Of a stretch of DNA of 64,000 nt, positions 21,001-32,454 are shown piece after piece; position 1 is the stretch's first letter, and the number at the start of each line of letters is the position of its first letter. The DNA lies in the NCBI GenBank assembly GCA_900491605.1, contig UESW01001605.1, positions 201,407 to 265,406 of the forward strand. The letters run 5' to 3'. The DNA comes from Calamus simplicifolius (Eukaryota > Streptophyta > Magnoliopsida > Arecales > Arecaceae). The notes below the pieces were generated by a model. That model did not search any database, was not told the DNA's origin, and was given only the letters and a program-made list of their open reading frames with translations. The translations under genes were made by a program, and so were the position numbers.

Positions 21001-22609
21001 GGTTTGGAGTTGGCAAATACTCAAAATACTTCCCTGTTATTTTTACTGGGAGAACCATGGATAGGTGATTTTATTAACTTATATAAATTTATTATCTTTT
21101 TGGTCAACCTTGTCTTCAAGATTTGATGTTGTTAAGTAGTTAAATGAATGATTATATAGTTTTGACATGATTTTTAATGGGGCATTCATGCCATTACCAT
21201 CATACTTATTCACTTCTAGACTTGCTCAATCGTTACATATTTTCAATCTCCACTTAAAACTTTCCACCCTTTTCACATCATTATAAAATTAAAATATAAA
21301 ACGAATACTTAAAAAGGCAAGGATTTGCCAAACTGCCAGCTATCAGCTTTATTTGCATTTCAATTTCAAAAAATTCCTTTTGTTTTCATGTAAATTAATG
21401 CATTCTTTGTTTACAGAGCCATCCAAGTATTGCTTTTAATCTAGTTTGAATTTCCCCCTCATGCAATCTTGTTCTAGTAGCTGTTAGAAACCCTTTCAGG
21501 CATTTTCTATTTGCCTAGTTTGGAGTTGAAGTTTTGGGCTCTTCAAGTTTGGTCATGGCAAAAAGAAAAACTTGGCGGACAGGGATTGCTGTTCATTTCA
21601 TATGGTCTCTTCGGTGAAAATCACAGGCAAGCGAAAATTCCAGTAAAATACATTCAACACATTTGGGACCTTGGAAACTGTTCTGAGACACATGTCAAAA
21701 TGATCGAGTTATTATGAAAGCCATAAATTTAAGAATATAGTACTTTCTGAGTCTGAACTTAGCATATTAAGGCCCAAAATTTGCTGCTTCTTTTTTCCAA
21801 TTTGTAATTACTCTAGTTTCAGACATGGCCATAATTCCATGCAGTTGGGGCTATGGGTCGGTTGCATGGTGTGCACTGTCGATTATTCCTTGCATCGCAA
21901 TTAGGTACAGAAGACTAACTTTAGTGGGGCCTAGCCATTTTGCAAGGAAACCTATCCTAGACGCAATAATCCTTTTCACACGGAAATTCATCCCTTATCC
22001 ACTCGAAAGAGAATTACGCATAATAGGATGATGACTTATGACTATTCACAATAGAAGATTAATTCTTAATAAATCCAATGAATTCATTTTTCCTTGTTTT
22101 TGGAACCAATCAACATATTAATTTTATCAGGTTCTGATGCGGGATCCAGTGCTCATGTATGGATGATTACTTCCACTGAACTTGATCGGCTTGTTACCAT
22201 GTTTTACTTCCTTGCTCTTTAAGTTCCTGTGATGTTTGATCTTGTCAAGAATTCATGGGACGCTATTGTTTTTGCATTTTTCATCAGCAAATCAGCTCTT
22301 GGGACACAAATGTCAAATGATGAGAAGAAACATCTGAAACAAGAACTGCGCTCTCTGAGGATGGAAGACATTTCATCATTCCTGGAATTATTGCCAGCTG
22401 ACTTTCTATTTATACTACGGACAGAGTATGAAATCATTCACTCAGCTGCATATAGATGTTACACATCATATTTACTCTTACATTATTTCTTTACAGTGGA
22501 TTGTTGAGGTCCATAATCAGCAAGCTGGGTGCACCACGATGTGTGCGTCTTCTTGCGAATTCAAAGTATGCTGTATATGACCTAAGATCATGGTCCAACA
22601 TCGACTCTG
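12061..22609 (+). CDS. ABC1/ADCK1-family atypical kinase (ATH9-like), incomplete gene model
   Basis: ABC1 (AarF/ADCK/UbiB) proteins are atypical kinases of mitochondria and plastids; the closest relative I recall is Arabidopsis ATH9 (At2g40090), whose substrate is not known to me. Exons read from splice sites and family sequence: 12061-12177, 12266-12349, about 12502-12642, 13947-14040, 15269-15346, 16501 to about 16591, 17597-17682, 17853-17903, 18656-18700, 20639-20759, 20881-21064, 22288-22425, 22497-22609. Motifs seen: KAGQ (exon 3), AAASIAQVH loop (exon 4), VAIK then VQYPGL (exons 4-5), HGDPHPGN catalytic loop (exon 10) and LLDHG metal motif (exon 11). Oddities: the frame of exon 3 needs a G at 12502 that follows AA instead of AG; about 25 residues expected between exons 3 and 4 were not found; the conserved ELDF at the exon 6/7 join is not visible; the last exon is missing. 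It may be a decaying or mis-assembled copy, though most exons are open. Confidence 0.8.
12192..12219 (+). repeat. (CT)n microsatellite in first intron
   Basis: Simple CT repeat inside intron 1 of the kinase gene, 15 bp after the donor site. Pyrimidine-rich and non-coding. Confidence 0.9.
12643..13946. other. Kinase intron 3, expected exon not found
   Basis: AT-rich intron-like sequence of 1.3 kb. The protein family needs an exon of length 3n+2 here, encoding about 25 residues before the FDEQP motif. No open stretch with good splice sites and matching sequence was seen. Direct joining of exons 3 and 4 would shift the frame and meet a TGA at 13959-13961. Confidence 0.5.
14361..14460 (+). repeat. 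Perfect 50-bp tandem duplication in intron
   Basis: Two identical 50-bp copies (14361-14410 and 14411-14460), beginning CCATTCTGTAGGGCTTGTTT and ending GGATACAATC. The identity suggests a recent duplication or an assembly artefact. Confidence 0.95.
15347..16500. other. Kinase intron 5
   Basis: Non-coding, AT-rich, 1.15 kb between clear splice sites GTATGAG and TTTCTACAG. No transposon or RNA feature recognised. Confidence 0.5.
17108..17131 (+). repeat. (TTG)n microsatellite in intron
   Basis: Eight TTG units in the 1-kb intron between exons 6 and 7. The same intron has a poly-T/pyrimidine tract (17194-17230) and an alternating CATGCATGCAC-type stretch (about 17420-17475). Confidence 0.9.
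18701..20638. other. Kinase intron 9 with repeat content
   Basis: The longest intron seen (1.94 kb). It contains an imperfect two-copy repeat (19310-19860) and, near 20290-20460, a stretch rich in GATGCATACC/GGTATGC-like words that may be a worn repeat. No coding potential recognised. Confidence 0.45.
19310..19860 (+). repeat. Imperfect two-copy repeat of about 270 bp
   Basis: Two adjacent related segments (about 19310-19580 and 19580-19860). Both contain, in order, a GGTGAGTG/GCTGGGTAAT region, ACTTTGGGATTTATC, CCATCTTTTAATTT, CTAACAATGGCTAAT and AATGAGTCCAAGTCC. They are clearly homologous but diverged by substitutions and small indels, so this is an old duplication. Confidence 0.7.
21065..22287. 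other. Kinase intron 11
   Basis: Non-coding, 1.2 kb between GTGATT and TTCATCAG splice sites. Two ORFs of 68 codons here match nothing and have no features. Confidence 0.45.
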
Positions 22610-22611
22610 GT

Positions 22612-23499
22612 AGGGTTTTATTTTTTATAAATACATTTATTGAGAAATAATTAGTATTAATTATTATTTAATTTTTGATCATTGACTCATGGTATTTCAT
22701 TATTTTTTTTTTTAAATTTTGGCAATAAATATGCAAGTGAAGGATGGAAAGTAATTAAAACAATCTTGATCCTTATTAATTATTAATTTATCAAATAGGC
22801 ATTGCCTTTTTAAAATAGGAAAAGTATTTTATGCTGTTTATTTTATGGACACTAAATATTTATTGGCAAGTCCATGATTAATCTTGGAAGACAATGTAAA
22901 AATTAGTGCATATGATATGGGCATTAATATGCGTACAAAATCATAATATAAATAAATATAGTAAATAATTTTGTTTAAGAAAAGAAAATAATCAAATAAA
23001 AGATTTAGTTAGCGAAAAAATGATCCAGCTATCAATTAAATCAATCGGAATAGGGTGTGAGAGGAGGGTTTTCGGACTCCAGACCCTCGACTCCAAGGGT
23101 CCGTAATTTTGTCTCGCGGTGAACACGGAGGGACTTCGGTCTCAACAGGATGGGCTGAACTCACCTCCCAACTGCCCTGAGACGACACGTATAAAATACC
23201 TGACATGGACCTCCGTTGCTCACGGGAGCTTTTAAATACACCCCAAAAATTACTCTCCAAGCCCCAGTTTTTTTAAAAATTATAATATTACTCTCAACAC
23301 ACCCCCCTGCAAAAAAAAAAAAAAAAAATCCTAAACTATTCCTTAAAACCCTCCCCACCCAGCGCGGCCCCCCGTACCACTCTTTTTTTTATCTCTGCAC
23401 ACCCTCTCTCCCTCGTTCCACCCGCCCGACACCATTCCCATCTCCCTTCTCCTTTCCTCTTCCCTCCTCTCCTTCTCCCCTTCTGTTCTCCTTCTCCCT
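22612..23499. other. Sequence after the last kinase exon seen
   Basis: AT-rich to about 23040, then GC-richer sequence with a poly-A run (about 23311-23328) and a long CT-rich tract (23380-23520). The C-terminal exon expected for the kinase was not found. The CT-rich tract looks like a plant 5' leader, but no coding region follows it. Confidence 0.4.
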
Positions 23500-23574
23500 C
23501 CAAAACGCTCTCTCAGTCCTTTTCATGTGAAGCTCCGTCCAAAACGCTCTCTCAGTCCTCCTTTTCATGTGAAG
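23500..23574 (+). repeat. 39-bp tandem duplication
   Basis: Two nearly identical copies of CCAAAACGCTCTCTCAGTCC followed by TTTTCATGTGAAG; the second copy has two extra bases. It sits at the end of the CT-rich tract. Confidence 0.88.
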
Positions 23575-23654
23575 AAAGGGGCTTATAAGCGACGAGGTTC
23601 TTTTCTTCCCTGATTTTTGTTTATTTTCTGTTTTTTTTTTTAATCATGGTATCT

Positions 23655-24165
23655 TCTTAGAAGTTTTTTTATGAACTTTTGGGTGTACGAAGAATTCTTT
23701 CTCTCTTCCCATGCGAAGAACACTCGCAATCGCTGATTTTTTTAATAATCTTTGTTTATTATCTTTCTTCTTTAACATCGTATTTTTTTGCTCATTTTAA
23801 GGGAAATTTAACGCCAGATTTCTTGATTATCTTTTGAGAAGTTTGGACCACGTTTTTTTACGAGCTTTTGGGTGTACGAAGAATTCTTGCTCTCTTCCCA
23901 TGCGAAGAACAGTCGCAAGCGCTGGTTATTTTTTTTTAATAATCTTCGTTCCTTATATTTCTTTTTTAATATCATATTTTTTTTCTCGTTTTAAGAGAAT
24001 TTAACGCCAATTTCTTGACTGGAATCTTCGTTTCTCTTTTCTGTTCTTTTTTTTTATTCATGGCATTTTCTTAGAAGTTTGGATAACGTTTTTTTTTACG
24101 AGCTTTTGGGTGTATGAAGAATTCTTGCTCTCTTTCCATGCGAAGAACACTCGCAAGGACTGGTT
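23655..24165 (+). repeat. Three spaced copies of a leader-like segment
   Basis: A segment of about 80 bp containing ACTTTTGGGTGTACGAAGAA, then TTCTTTCTCTCTTCCCATGC and GAAGAACACTCGCAA, occurs three times. Its GGGTGTACGAAG word starts at 23681, 23870 and 24108, a spacing of 189 and 238 bp. Poly-T and AATTTAACGCCA pieces between the copies also repeat, so the whole unit was duplicated and has since diverged. Confidence 0.85.
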
Positions 24166-24415
24166 ATTATTATTGTTATTTTTATAATAGATATCCATCA
24201 AATTTGATCAATTTCAGGTCATTAAAAATAGTCTCTTTAAGTCTCATTCAAGTTTCTAGTCTCATTCAAGTTTCTAGGTCCCTGTTACAAGTGAAAAATT
24301 GCGCAAAGTGAAAAATTGCACAAACGAAATTTTAGAAGATACACTTTGAATTTTATGTTAAAAAATTAATCAAAACATAGGTTCTGATTAATTTCTTTCA
24401 CATGTTCTGGTCAAA

Positions 24416-24935
24416 TCAACAATAACAACAACAGCAACAACTATAAATAAAACAATTCAAAAAAAATAGTAAACACTTTAAAATCAACAACAACAACAAC
24501 AATAGCAACAAGGACAACAACAACAATAATTGCAACAGCAGCAATAATAACAACAACAACAACAACACTACCACCAACATCAACATCATCAACAACAACA
24601 ACAATAATTGTAGCAGCAACAATAACAATAATTGTAGCAGCAACAACAACAATGACGACAACTATAAATAAAATAATTCAAAAATTAAAAGTAAACACTC
24701 TAAAATCAACAACAACAACAATAACACCAACAAAACAACAACACCACTACCACCACCAACAAAACAACAAAAACAATAACTGCAGTAGCAACAACAACGA
24801 TAACAGCAACTACAAATAAAATAATTTAAAAATTAAATAATAAATATTCTAAAAACAACAACAACACCAACAAAACAGTAACAACAACAACACCATCAAC
24901 ATCAACAATAATAACAATACTAACAGCAGCAACAA
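24416..24935 (+). repeat. Long imperfect (AAC)n trinucleotide tract
   Basis: Over 500 bp dominated by AAC/AAT/AGC triplets. Two sub-blocks share AACTATAAATAAAA-TAATTCAA spacers, so a larger unit of roughly 230-250 bp has been copied. On the minus strand it reads as a Leu-rich ORF, which is a by-product. It lies just left of the CACTA coding remnants. Confidence 0.9.
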
Positions 24936-25339
24936 CATACATCTCTTTGTTGTGCAACATCGTTGATCCATCCAGTTGATTAACTGTAATGTATGTCCTT
25001 GAATGCTCAATAGGTTGGGCATTTCTTTCGTCTCTTTATTCATTGGTTATAAAAGTAATATTAGAAAACATGCAACATAAGTTTCATGTAGTAATATTAA
25101 ATTAAAAAAAATAAATATTTATGTACCATTCAGTATCGATGTGTAGTGAAAAAGCTAGATCCATGGCAACTTTCAACCTCTCTTTTCTTTCTATTTTTAG
25201 AATTACTCTTTTCTTTTTCTAAAAAAACATTATTTTAAAAATAGTATAAACAAATTTAGGATTCAAGAAAATTAGCATAAAAATCAAACAAGTAATACTT
25301 GATTTTTTTAAGTTACTTACCTTTGCTTCCCCTGGCTTC

Positions 25340-25913
25340 TTCATCAATTTCTCTAAAGTGGACATACCATCGATAATGAGAATCTCTTCAGTTGTTGCTT
25401 ATCGTCTAATAATCACATCACTGATGAGATCACTGGATTCAAAAATAAACTTCCCCTGCACATTATTGAAAAGTTAATTTGAACAATAAATGCTTGTATA
25501 TAATCATAAAAAATGAACTTATTTTATAAAAGGAATAATAAAAAAGTTACTGACACACATCTGATTCATCACAATTCCTTTTTGACATATGAAACCTTCT
25601 TCCAAGACAATATAGAATGATCTATGACCTGTCAAACTACCTGGGCCAAATAGTTACTGAACAACTTACCATTTCTTCCTATAGGTTTATAAGTAGTGCT
25701 CTCTTTCTAATAAGGATCATTATCATCTCCAATATCAAACTGCACAGGTAGAGGATTTCCTTTGATATCCACAATAGCTTTCTCCAATCTCATGCTACGA
25801 AAAGATCCTCTTTTTGATTTTTCATTTGATGAGGCTACCCTTTTCCCCTTATCGTGATAAAGATCATAACGAGATTGTGCATCAGATCCATCCCACCTAG
25901 TGTAGACATAATG
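25340..25913 (-). pseudogene. CACTA second coding segment (Transposase_24-like, Ptta/En/Spm)
   Basis: Minus strand. A good acceptor (poly-T then CAG) opens an exon at 25913 that reads HYVYTRWDGSDAQSRYDLY, then a basic segment, EKAIVDIKGNPLPVQFDIGD, KPIGRNGKLFSNYLAQVV and WKKVSYVKKE; after a gap, KFIFESSDLISDVIIRR. The 'PIGxNxxxFSxYLxxxVR...WKKV' pattern matches the plant Ptta/En/Spm transposase family (Transposase_24), whose members bind subterminal repeats in CACTA elements. At least three in-frame stops break it (for example after DNDPY and QVV). It may be tnpA or a 3' exon of a tnpD-tnpA fusion. Confidence 0.55.
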
Positions 25914-25996
25914 CTGAAAAACAAAAAAAAATTAATTTAATAATAATTCAAAATATTATTACAATAATTTTTAAATATTTATCAAAATTAAACATA

Positions 25997-26271
25997 CGTA
26001 TATGTTCTTTATTATATTCATCCTCAGAAAATATGTCATCACTTGTAGAATCTTTAGATAATGAATCGTCTTCCTTGTTTGAACTTTCAGATTGGTCATC
26101 ATCATATTCTTCTAATGTTCATCAAATTCATCTTCATTATCATTGATAAAGTTATCATCTTCAACCTCAACCAAAATGGGCTCCCTAAGAAAATCTTCCA
26201 TATTTTTCATAATTTCAGGTTGAACATCATGATGATTGAGTGTGTTGTTATCTAATGGTAGAAGTTCAACC
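25997..26271 (-). pseudogene. tnpD: CACTA tnpD C-terminal part, cut off by Copia-A
   Basis: Minus-strand coding continues directly from 36550 once Copia-A and one CAACC copy are taken out: the frame stays open across the join (HIWV then ELLPLDNN). The segment is acidic, as tnpD C-termini usually are (EVEDDNFINDNEDEFDE), then meets a TAG near 26121 and continues acidic in another frame to a possible donor GTATGT at about 25996. Confidence 0.6.
26267..26271 (+). repeat. Target site duplication of Copia-A (left copy)
   Basis: CAACC directly before the left LTR; the same five bases stand at 36550-36554 after the right LTR. Five bp is the normal copia target duplication and proves a single insertion event. 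Confidence 0.92.
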
Positions 26272-28488
26272 TGTTGGGAATTTCGAATGTTATATATGAA
26301 TCAAATTCATATAACATGCAGCGGAAAATAAAAATAAATACGAATTTAATTTTCAAAGCCCAAGATCCTCAGGAACAGATTCAGTTAACAAGAAATAACA
26401 CATGATCATAATAATAGATCATACATGTGTTCTTTATTGGGATGATGCCCGATGAAGCCGGTAAACGATTTACCACTAGCCGTCCATGCGTCCGGCCTCT
26501 AATGGTGATCCACGCGAAGATCTTTGGATGATGTCCTCTCAGGATTGGATGATAACCTTCTTGCGAGGGGTGCTAGCGCCTCTTTTCTTTTCTATTGATT
26601 TTCCAAATCAAAAAGGATTTCTTGATCAAGATCAAATCTTGATCAATCAAGAGAGAAAAGGGACATCCTAGAGAGAGAAGGACATTTTAGAGAGAGAAAG
26701 GAGGTGTTAGGCATCCAAGAGAGAGAGAGAGAGGAGTTCGGTGTCTCTCGAAGGGGGTATTTCTCTCCCTTTTATACATGAAAAGGAGGTTGTGTGGTTC
26801 CATAAAAAAAGATTTTATCACAACCACCTAACCATTCAACCTTATCAAGTTGATAACAATTATCCTAACAAATTTAGGATATTTGCTATCATGATAATGT
26901 TAAGATTACAACCACCAAACCACATCCCTAAAAATTAGGAAATTGGTTATCCCATGAAACCAACGTCGCAACCTTGAATTTGGCTTCATGAGAACGCCCC
27001 AAATCATGGGGTTCACTCCTCCATGACGTGGAGATGGGTCATGTCCATCACATGGGCATGGATCCATCCTCCACGTGGCACGATCTCAGCCCTCGGTTTA
27101 ATTGGGTTTCCATGAATCAAATCATGCCATCATATGGACCAATTAAATACCATATTATTAATCTCAATTAATCTAAGCCATCCATCACATGGATCAAGCC
27201 TAATTAATGGATTTCATATGTACATCTCATGTACAAAAGGTCTCTCTTTTGAACAAAAAATTCTTTTCTCTATAATGAATCCTATTCATCAATTTCATGT
27301 TCTCTCATTAAGATTGAGTCAAACCCAATCCTAATTTATTGGTTATCTATTTGAATTAAGTCCAACTTAATTCCCATTTTAACTTCATCCAAAATCTTCT
27401 TAATGCGTGTGACCCATTAGGTCCCTTGACACGTTGGTAATAATCATGTCCCTAATATTGACCCTAAGGATGACTTGATCAACACCTTGTCCAAGTCAAT
27501 TCTTTAACCAAATCAACTCTTTGATTAAGTCAAAGAATCCATGATTATAGATCATGAGCGGCCTCTAGCAAAGCATCATGACCACCCAAGTGTTAAGGGT
27601 TTGTTGACGTGGTCATCAACACCTGTCCATGAACGGTTACCGTACGATTCAATCCCTTCGTCACATATCCCAGATCAATCAGTGGTATGGAATGTGTCAA
27701 CCATATAATTGATCTTTGTTTACTTGATCTCAGAAAAATTGACTCATATGAATTAGAACTTCGAAACCATTTCGAATTCCAACTCAACCTTGCAAGGATT
27801 TAACAGTCAATTTAATCCATCAAGTGGCCGTGGGATATAACCCTTTCTATCAAGGGAGACGAATCCTGTCTTGATCAAACACCACCTTCATGTGCTTCAT
27901 ATCATACCCAATCGACACCATATTTGCCACCCGTGGCTAGAGCGACGTTTGCATGTCGTCAAAGCATGATATTCCACACATAAGGTGCAATGAAGATCTC
28001 AAGTCAAAGGATCACTCGCACCACCGTCATCAAAGATCAACCATCGACACTATATAGAATATCCATATGGGATCTCTGTGCGGGTCATCCAATGTATCGT
28101 TACAATAACGAACATCCACACACCATATCCAAGTATCTTCATACTTCAGCTTGCAAGATCAGCTGCACACCACAAGGGTGAAGATATGCAATGTGTGCTA
28201 GTCTCAACGGCGTTCGACAGTGTCCAATCCTGTCTACGCATCGACTAGGGAAGTTTAAAGAATCGAACCATAATGTGCAATTTTGGATCTCACAATTTGT
28301 AATCTCTATTACAAATTCCATATGCACAGTTCGCATTCTTTTGGACTTTATCTCACAGGAAAATATATCTAATATATATATGAAAAATACCTGGATAGAT
28401 AAAGAAACCAATAAATTTGATTTGCATTCATAAAGAAATGTGTACAAACTAGCATCTTATCCAATTGGATCTAGGGCACACACTAACA
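26272..28488 (-). repeat. Copia-A 3' LTR (left)
   Basis: 2217 bp, TGTTGGGAATTTCG ... CACTAACA, TG...CA ends. It pairs with 34351-36549 almost throughout. The small ORFs inside it recur at the matching places in the other LTR and are not genes. Confidence 0.95.
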
Positions 28489-28501
28489 ATCTCCACTTGC
28501 A

Positions 28502-30469
28502 CTAGAGCCAATCACCCATGTATCTAATACCAAGTGACTCAGCATGACTATCATGCTTCTGCTGCGGCAGGACTTTAGTGAACGGATCGGCAATATTGTC
28601 ATCCGTGGGGACTCGTTCTATTTTTATATCATTTCGTCCAATGATTTCTCTAATTACATGATATCTTCTAAGTACATGTTTGGACCTCTGATGAGACCTT
28701 GGCTCCTTGGCTTGCGCAATAGCTCCATTGTTATCACAATACAAGAATATTGGATTAACAATGCTTGGAACCACTCCAAGTTCAGTGATAAACTTTTTGA
28801 TCCAAACTGCTTCTTTAGCTGCATCTGATGCTGCAATGTACTCGGCTTCAGTTGTAGAGTCGGCGGTCGTCTCCTGCTTGGAACTCTTCCAGCTGACTGC
28901 ACCACCATTGAGTGTGAACACATAGCCTGATTGTGATTTATAATCATCTCCATCAGACTGAAAACTAGAATCCGTGTAACCTCGAACTATAAGATCGGGT
29001 CCTCCATAAACCAAGAACATATCCTTAGTTCTTCGCAAGTACTTAAGGATATTCTTGACTGCCATCCAATGTTTCTCACCAGGATTTGCTTGATATCTAC
29101 TCGTGATACTCAAGGCATAAGAAACATCAGGCCTCGTACATAGCATCGCATACATAATGGATCCAATTGCTGATGCGTATGGTATCCTATCCATGTACTC
29201 TCTTTCTTCTTGGTCTTAGGACTCATGTCCTTGGAGAGATGTACACCATGCGACATTGGCAGGAATCCCTTCTTGGATTCCTCCATGCTAAACCGCTTTA
29301 GCATCTTCTCTATGTACGTGGATTGGGTCAATCCAAGCAACCTTCTAGATCTATCTCTATAGATCTTTATACCAAGTATATAGGCTGCTTCTCCCAAATC
29401 CTTCATGGAGAATTTACCTGACAACCAATCCTTCACTTCTTTAAGGAAGGATACATTGTTTCCTATTAATAATATGTCATCCACATATAATATCAAGAAA
29501 AAATATCACTCCCACTAACCTTCTTGTACACACATGGATCATCCTCGTTTTTGATAAAATCAAACTCTTTGATTGTCACATCAAATCGGATGTTCCAACT
29601 TCTAGAGGCTTGCTTAAGTCCATAAATAGACCTTTGTAGCTTGCACACTTTCTTAGGATCTATGGATTCAAAACCCTCTGGTTGTGTCATATACACATCC
29701 TCCTCTAAATTTCATTTAGGAAGGCAGTCTTGACATCCATCTGCCAGATCTCATAGTCAAAATATGCTGCTATTGCAAGCAAAATCCTTATGGACTTATG
29801 CATGGCTACAGGTGAAAAGGTTTCATCAAAGTCAACACCTTGTCTTTGCTTGTAACCTTTTGCAACTAGCCTTGCCTTATAGGTAATCACATTACCATCC
29901 ATGTCGGTCTTCTTCTTGAAAACCCATTTGCACCCAATGGGTTTTACCCCTTCAGGTGGATCAACCAAGGTCCATACCTGGTTGTCATACATGGAGTCCA
30001 TCTCAGATTTCATGGCCTCAAGCCATCTCTCAGAGTCAATATTAGACATTGCCTCCTTGTAGTTGGTAGGCTCATCATCCTCTATAAGAAATGCATATTT
30101 CTTAGGGATGCGAATTGTCCTACTAGATCTACGTAGCTGGTGTGTACTTGGAGCCACCTGTTGCTTTTCATGCAACGTCTGCCTGAATGTGGGTTGAGTC
30201 TCCTGCTCAACTCCCACTATATTCGGCATATGCTCCATTCCATCTAATGGGTCAATATTAATTTGTGGTTCTTGAGCTTCACTAAGTTCAATCTTACTCC
30301 CACTACCCATTGTGAGAATCTCATTCTCTAGAAATATGGCATGTCTTGAGACAAACACCTTTTTCTCAAGTGGGTGGTAGAAGTAATATCCTTTTGTTTG
30401 TTTTGGATATCCCACAAAATTGCATTTATCAGATCTAGCTTCTAGCTTGTCTGATTCATTACGCTTCAC
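28502..30469 (-). pseudogene. pol: Copia-A reverse transcriptase and RNase H
   Basis: Minus strand. RT starts with MKSEMDSMYDNQVWTLVDPP, WVFKKKTDMDG, ARLVAKGYKQRQGVDFDETF (about 30020-29790), then MDVKTAFLNEI, LYGLKQASRSW-type region and intact MILYVDDILLIG at 29496. RNase H follows (YTDSSFQSDGDDYKSQSGY, TTEAEYIAASDAAKEAVW, SKHVLRRYHVIREI), ending at 28502, only 14 bp from the 3' LTR. The reading is split into four open segments (30469-29705, 29696-29493, 29496-29110, 29194-28502) by small indels; catalytic motifs themselves look intact. Confidence 0.92.
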
Positions 30470-30492
30470 ATAAGCGTAACAGCCCCAAACCC

Positions 30493-31063
30493 TTAAATGA
30501 TTAAGGGATGGTTTCTTTCCATACCATATCTCATAGGGAGTGGAGTTGACGATTTAGATGGAACTCGGTTTAAGGTATATTCGGCAGTTTCTAGCGCATA
30601 ACCCCAAAACATTTTTGGAAGATCTGCAAGGCTCATCATGGAACGTACCATGTCTAACAGTGTACGATTTCTCCTTTCTGACACACCATTATGCTGTGGT
30701 GTACCAGGAGGAGTCCATTGAGGAAGAATTCCATTCTCCTTCAAATAATCTATGAACTCATGGCTTAAGTATTCACCACCTCGATCTGATCGAAGTATCT
30801 TAATACTCTTGTCATTTTTTTTCTACTTCACATCTAAATTCTTTGAACTTTTCAAAGGCTTCAGATTTGTGCTTCATCAGATATACATAACCATATCTAC
30901 TATGGTCATCTATGAACGTGATGAAATAAGAAAAACCTCCTATGGCTTGAATGTTGATGGGTCCACATACATCCGAATGTACTAAACCCAAACATTCAGT
31001 TGCTCGCTCGCCTTTTCGGTAAAAGGTGACTTGGTCATCTTGCCAAGTAAGCATGACTCGCAT
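30493..31063 (-). pseudogene. int: Copia-A integrase core
   Basis: Two segments: 31063-30812 (LGLVHSDVCGPINIQ with the first Asp, IDDHSRYGYVYLMKHKSEAF) and 30744-30493 (PQHNGVSERRNRTLLDMVRS with the Glu). Frame breaks lie near 30810 (by a T-run) and 30745, so part of the core around the second Asp is out of frame. It is preceded by the GAG-pre-integrase zinc region at the end of the gag ORF. Confidence 0.9.
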
Positions 31064-32454
31064 TCCTCAAACGATTCCCAATCGAATGAGCCCAAGTATC
31101 CATCTTTATGTAACTTCGTTAAACGAGTTTCATTTATATGGCCTAAACGACAATGCCATAGGTATGAATCCCTAGAATTATTTGATTTTAATCTTTTTGA
31201 TTCAATATTGAGAATAGGGGCTTGAAGATTAAGAACATAAATTCCGTTGAACAATTCAGCAGAACCAAAGAACATTTTGTTCCAAAAAATAGAAATACCA
31301 TTATTTCCAATTTCAAAAGAATACCCATTCATTACTAAACATGAAACGGATATGATATTCTTTGTTATGTTCGGCACAAAGTAACAATTACTAAGTTCTA
31401 TTTCAAGCCCTGTGGGCAAAGATAAAAAGCAAATTCCTACAGCTAATGCAGCAACCTTTGCTCCATTTCCCATGCGCAGAATCACTTCATCCTTTCCCAG
31501 TCTTCTACTGTTTCTTATCATCTGCATATTAGTACAAATATGAGACCCACAACCGGTATCCAATACCCAAGTGGAATAAGAAGTAATAGAAGAATACATC
31601 TCAATTATGAATGTACCTGATGTTGAAGCATCAGTATGCTTCTTTTCTTTTAGACTTGCCAAATAAGCCCTGCAGTTACGCTTCCAGTGCCCATCCTTGT
31701 TACAGAAGTGACATTTTCCTTTGGCTGCATCCTTCTTGGCTATATTCTTCTTAATGCCTTTTGTTCGCTTGGTTGTCTTGGCCTTTTGGGCCTTATTCTT
31801 CTTCAGACGCTTCTTCTGAGTGCCTGAAGATTCTACAACCATCAATTGCCCTTTATCCTTTTTGATGCTAGGCTCAGCATTAGTCAGCATATTTGCAAGC
31901 TCTGGCAATGTAGCCTCAAGTCTGTTCATGTTGAAATTCAACACAAAATGCGAATAGCTAGGAGGCAATGACTGTAAAACCAAGTCGATACTCAGTTCAT
32001 GGTCCATTACGAAACCCAATCGCGCTAACTTCTCAATCAAATTGATCATTTTCAGCACGTGTTCACCCACTGATGAACCCTCAGTCATTTTGCACTGAAA
32101 CAGCTCTTTGGAGGTTTGAAACCTCTCATAGCGAGATTGTGCACCAAACAACTCTTGCAGGTGCATCAAAATCTCATGAGCATTTAAATGCTCATGCTGT
32201 TTTTGAAGATCTGGTGACATAGATGCCAACATCAAGCATGTGGCCATCTCTTCAGCATCTCTATGCCGATTGTATGCCAGAAGAACTTCATTTGAAGCAT
32301 CCGCAGGTGGGACCTCTGGTGCTGCCTCATCAAGGACATATAGGATTTTCTCAGATCGTAGAACGATCTTGATATTCCTTAGCCAATCAGGAAAATTAGG
32401 TCCGGTTAGCTTGTTGGATTCTAGGATACCTCTGAGATTGATGTTCACACTCAT
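30982..32454 (-). pseudogene. gag: Copia-A gag-protease-integrase start, 490-codon open segment
   Basis: Longest open segment of the window after the gypsy gag. It starts at ATG 32454 (MSVNINLRGILESNKL) with the copia gag domain (UBN2-like). The zinc knuckle CHFCNKDGHWKRNC (Cys-Cys-His-Cys) lies near 31710-31670. The aspartic protease active site WVLDTGCGSH lies near 31575-31545. The GAG-pre-integrase LWHCRLGHINETRLTKLHK with its HHCC zinc ligands is near the end. It stops at 30982 where related elements continue into the integrase core, so a frameshift near 31000-31060 ends it. Gag, protease and the integrase zinc region are otherwise uninterrupted. Confidence 0.92.

Noticed and set aside
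22840..22870. CACTAAATATTTATTGGC as a possible left CACTA terminus
   Set aside because: Matches only the first five bases and lacks the ACAACAAA part and any subterminal repeats.
24416..24661. Poly-Leu frame on the minus strand
   Set aside because: Low-complexity translation of (AAC)n.
27134..28447. Small frames in the left Copia-A LTR, repeated at 35167-36435
   Set aside because: Both LTRs carry them, they are short and without domains, and they lie in untranslated LTR.
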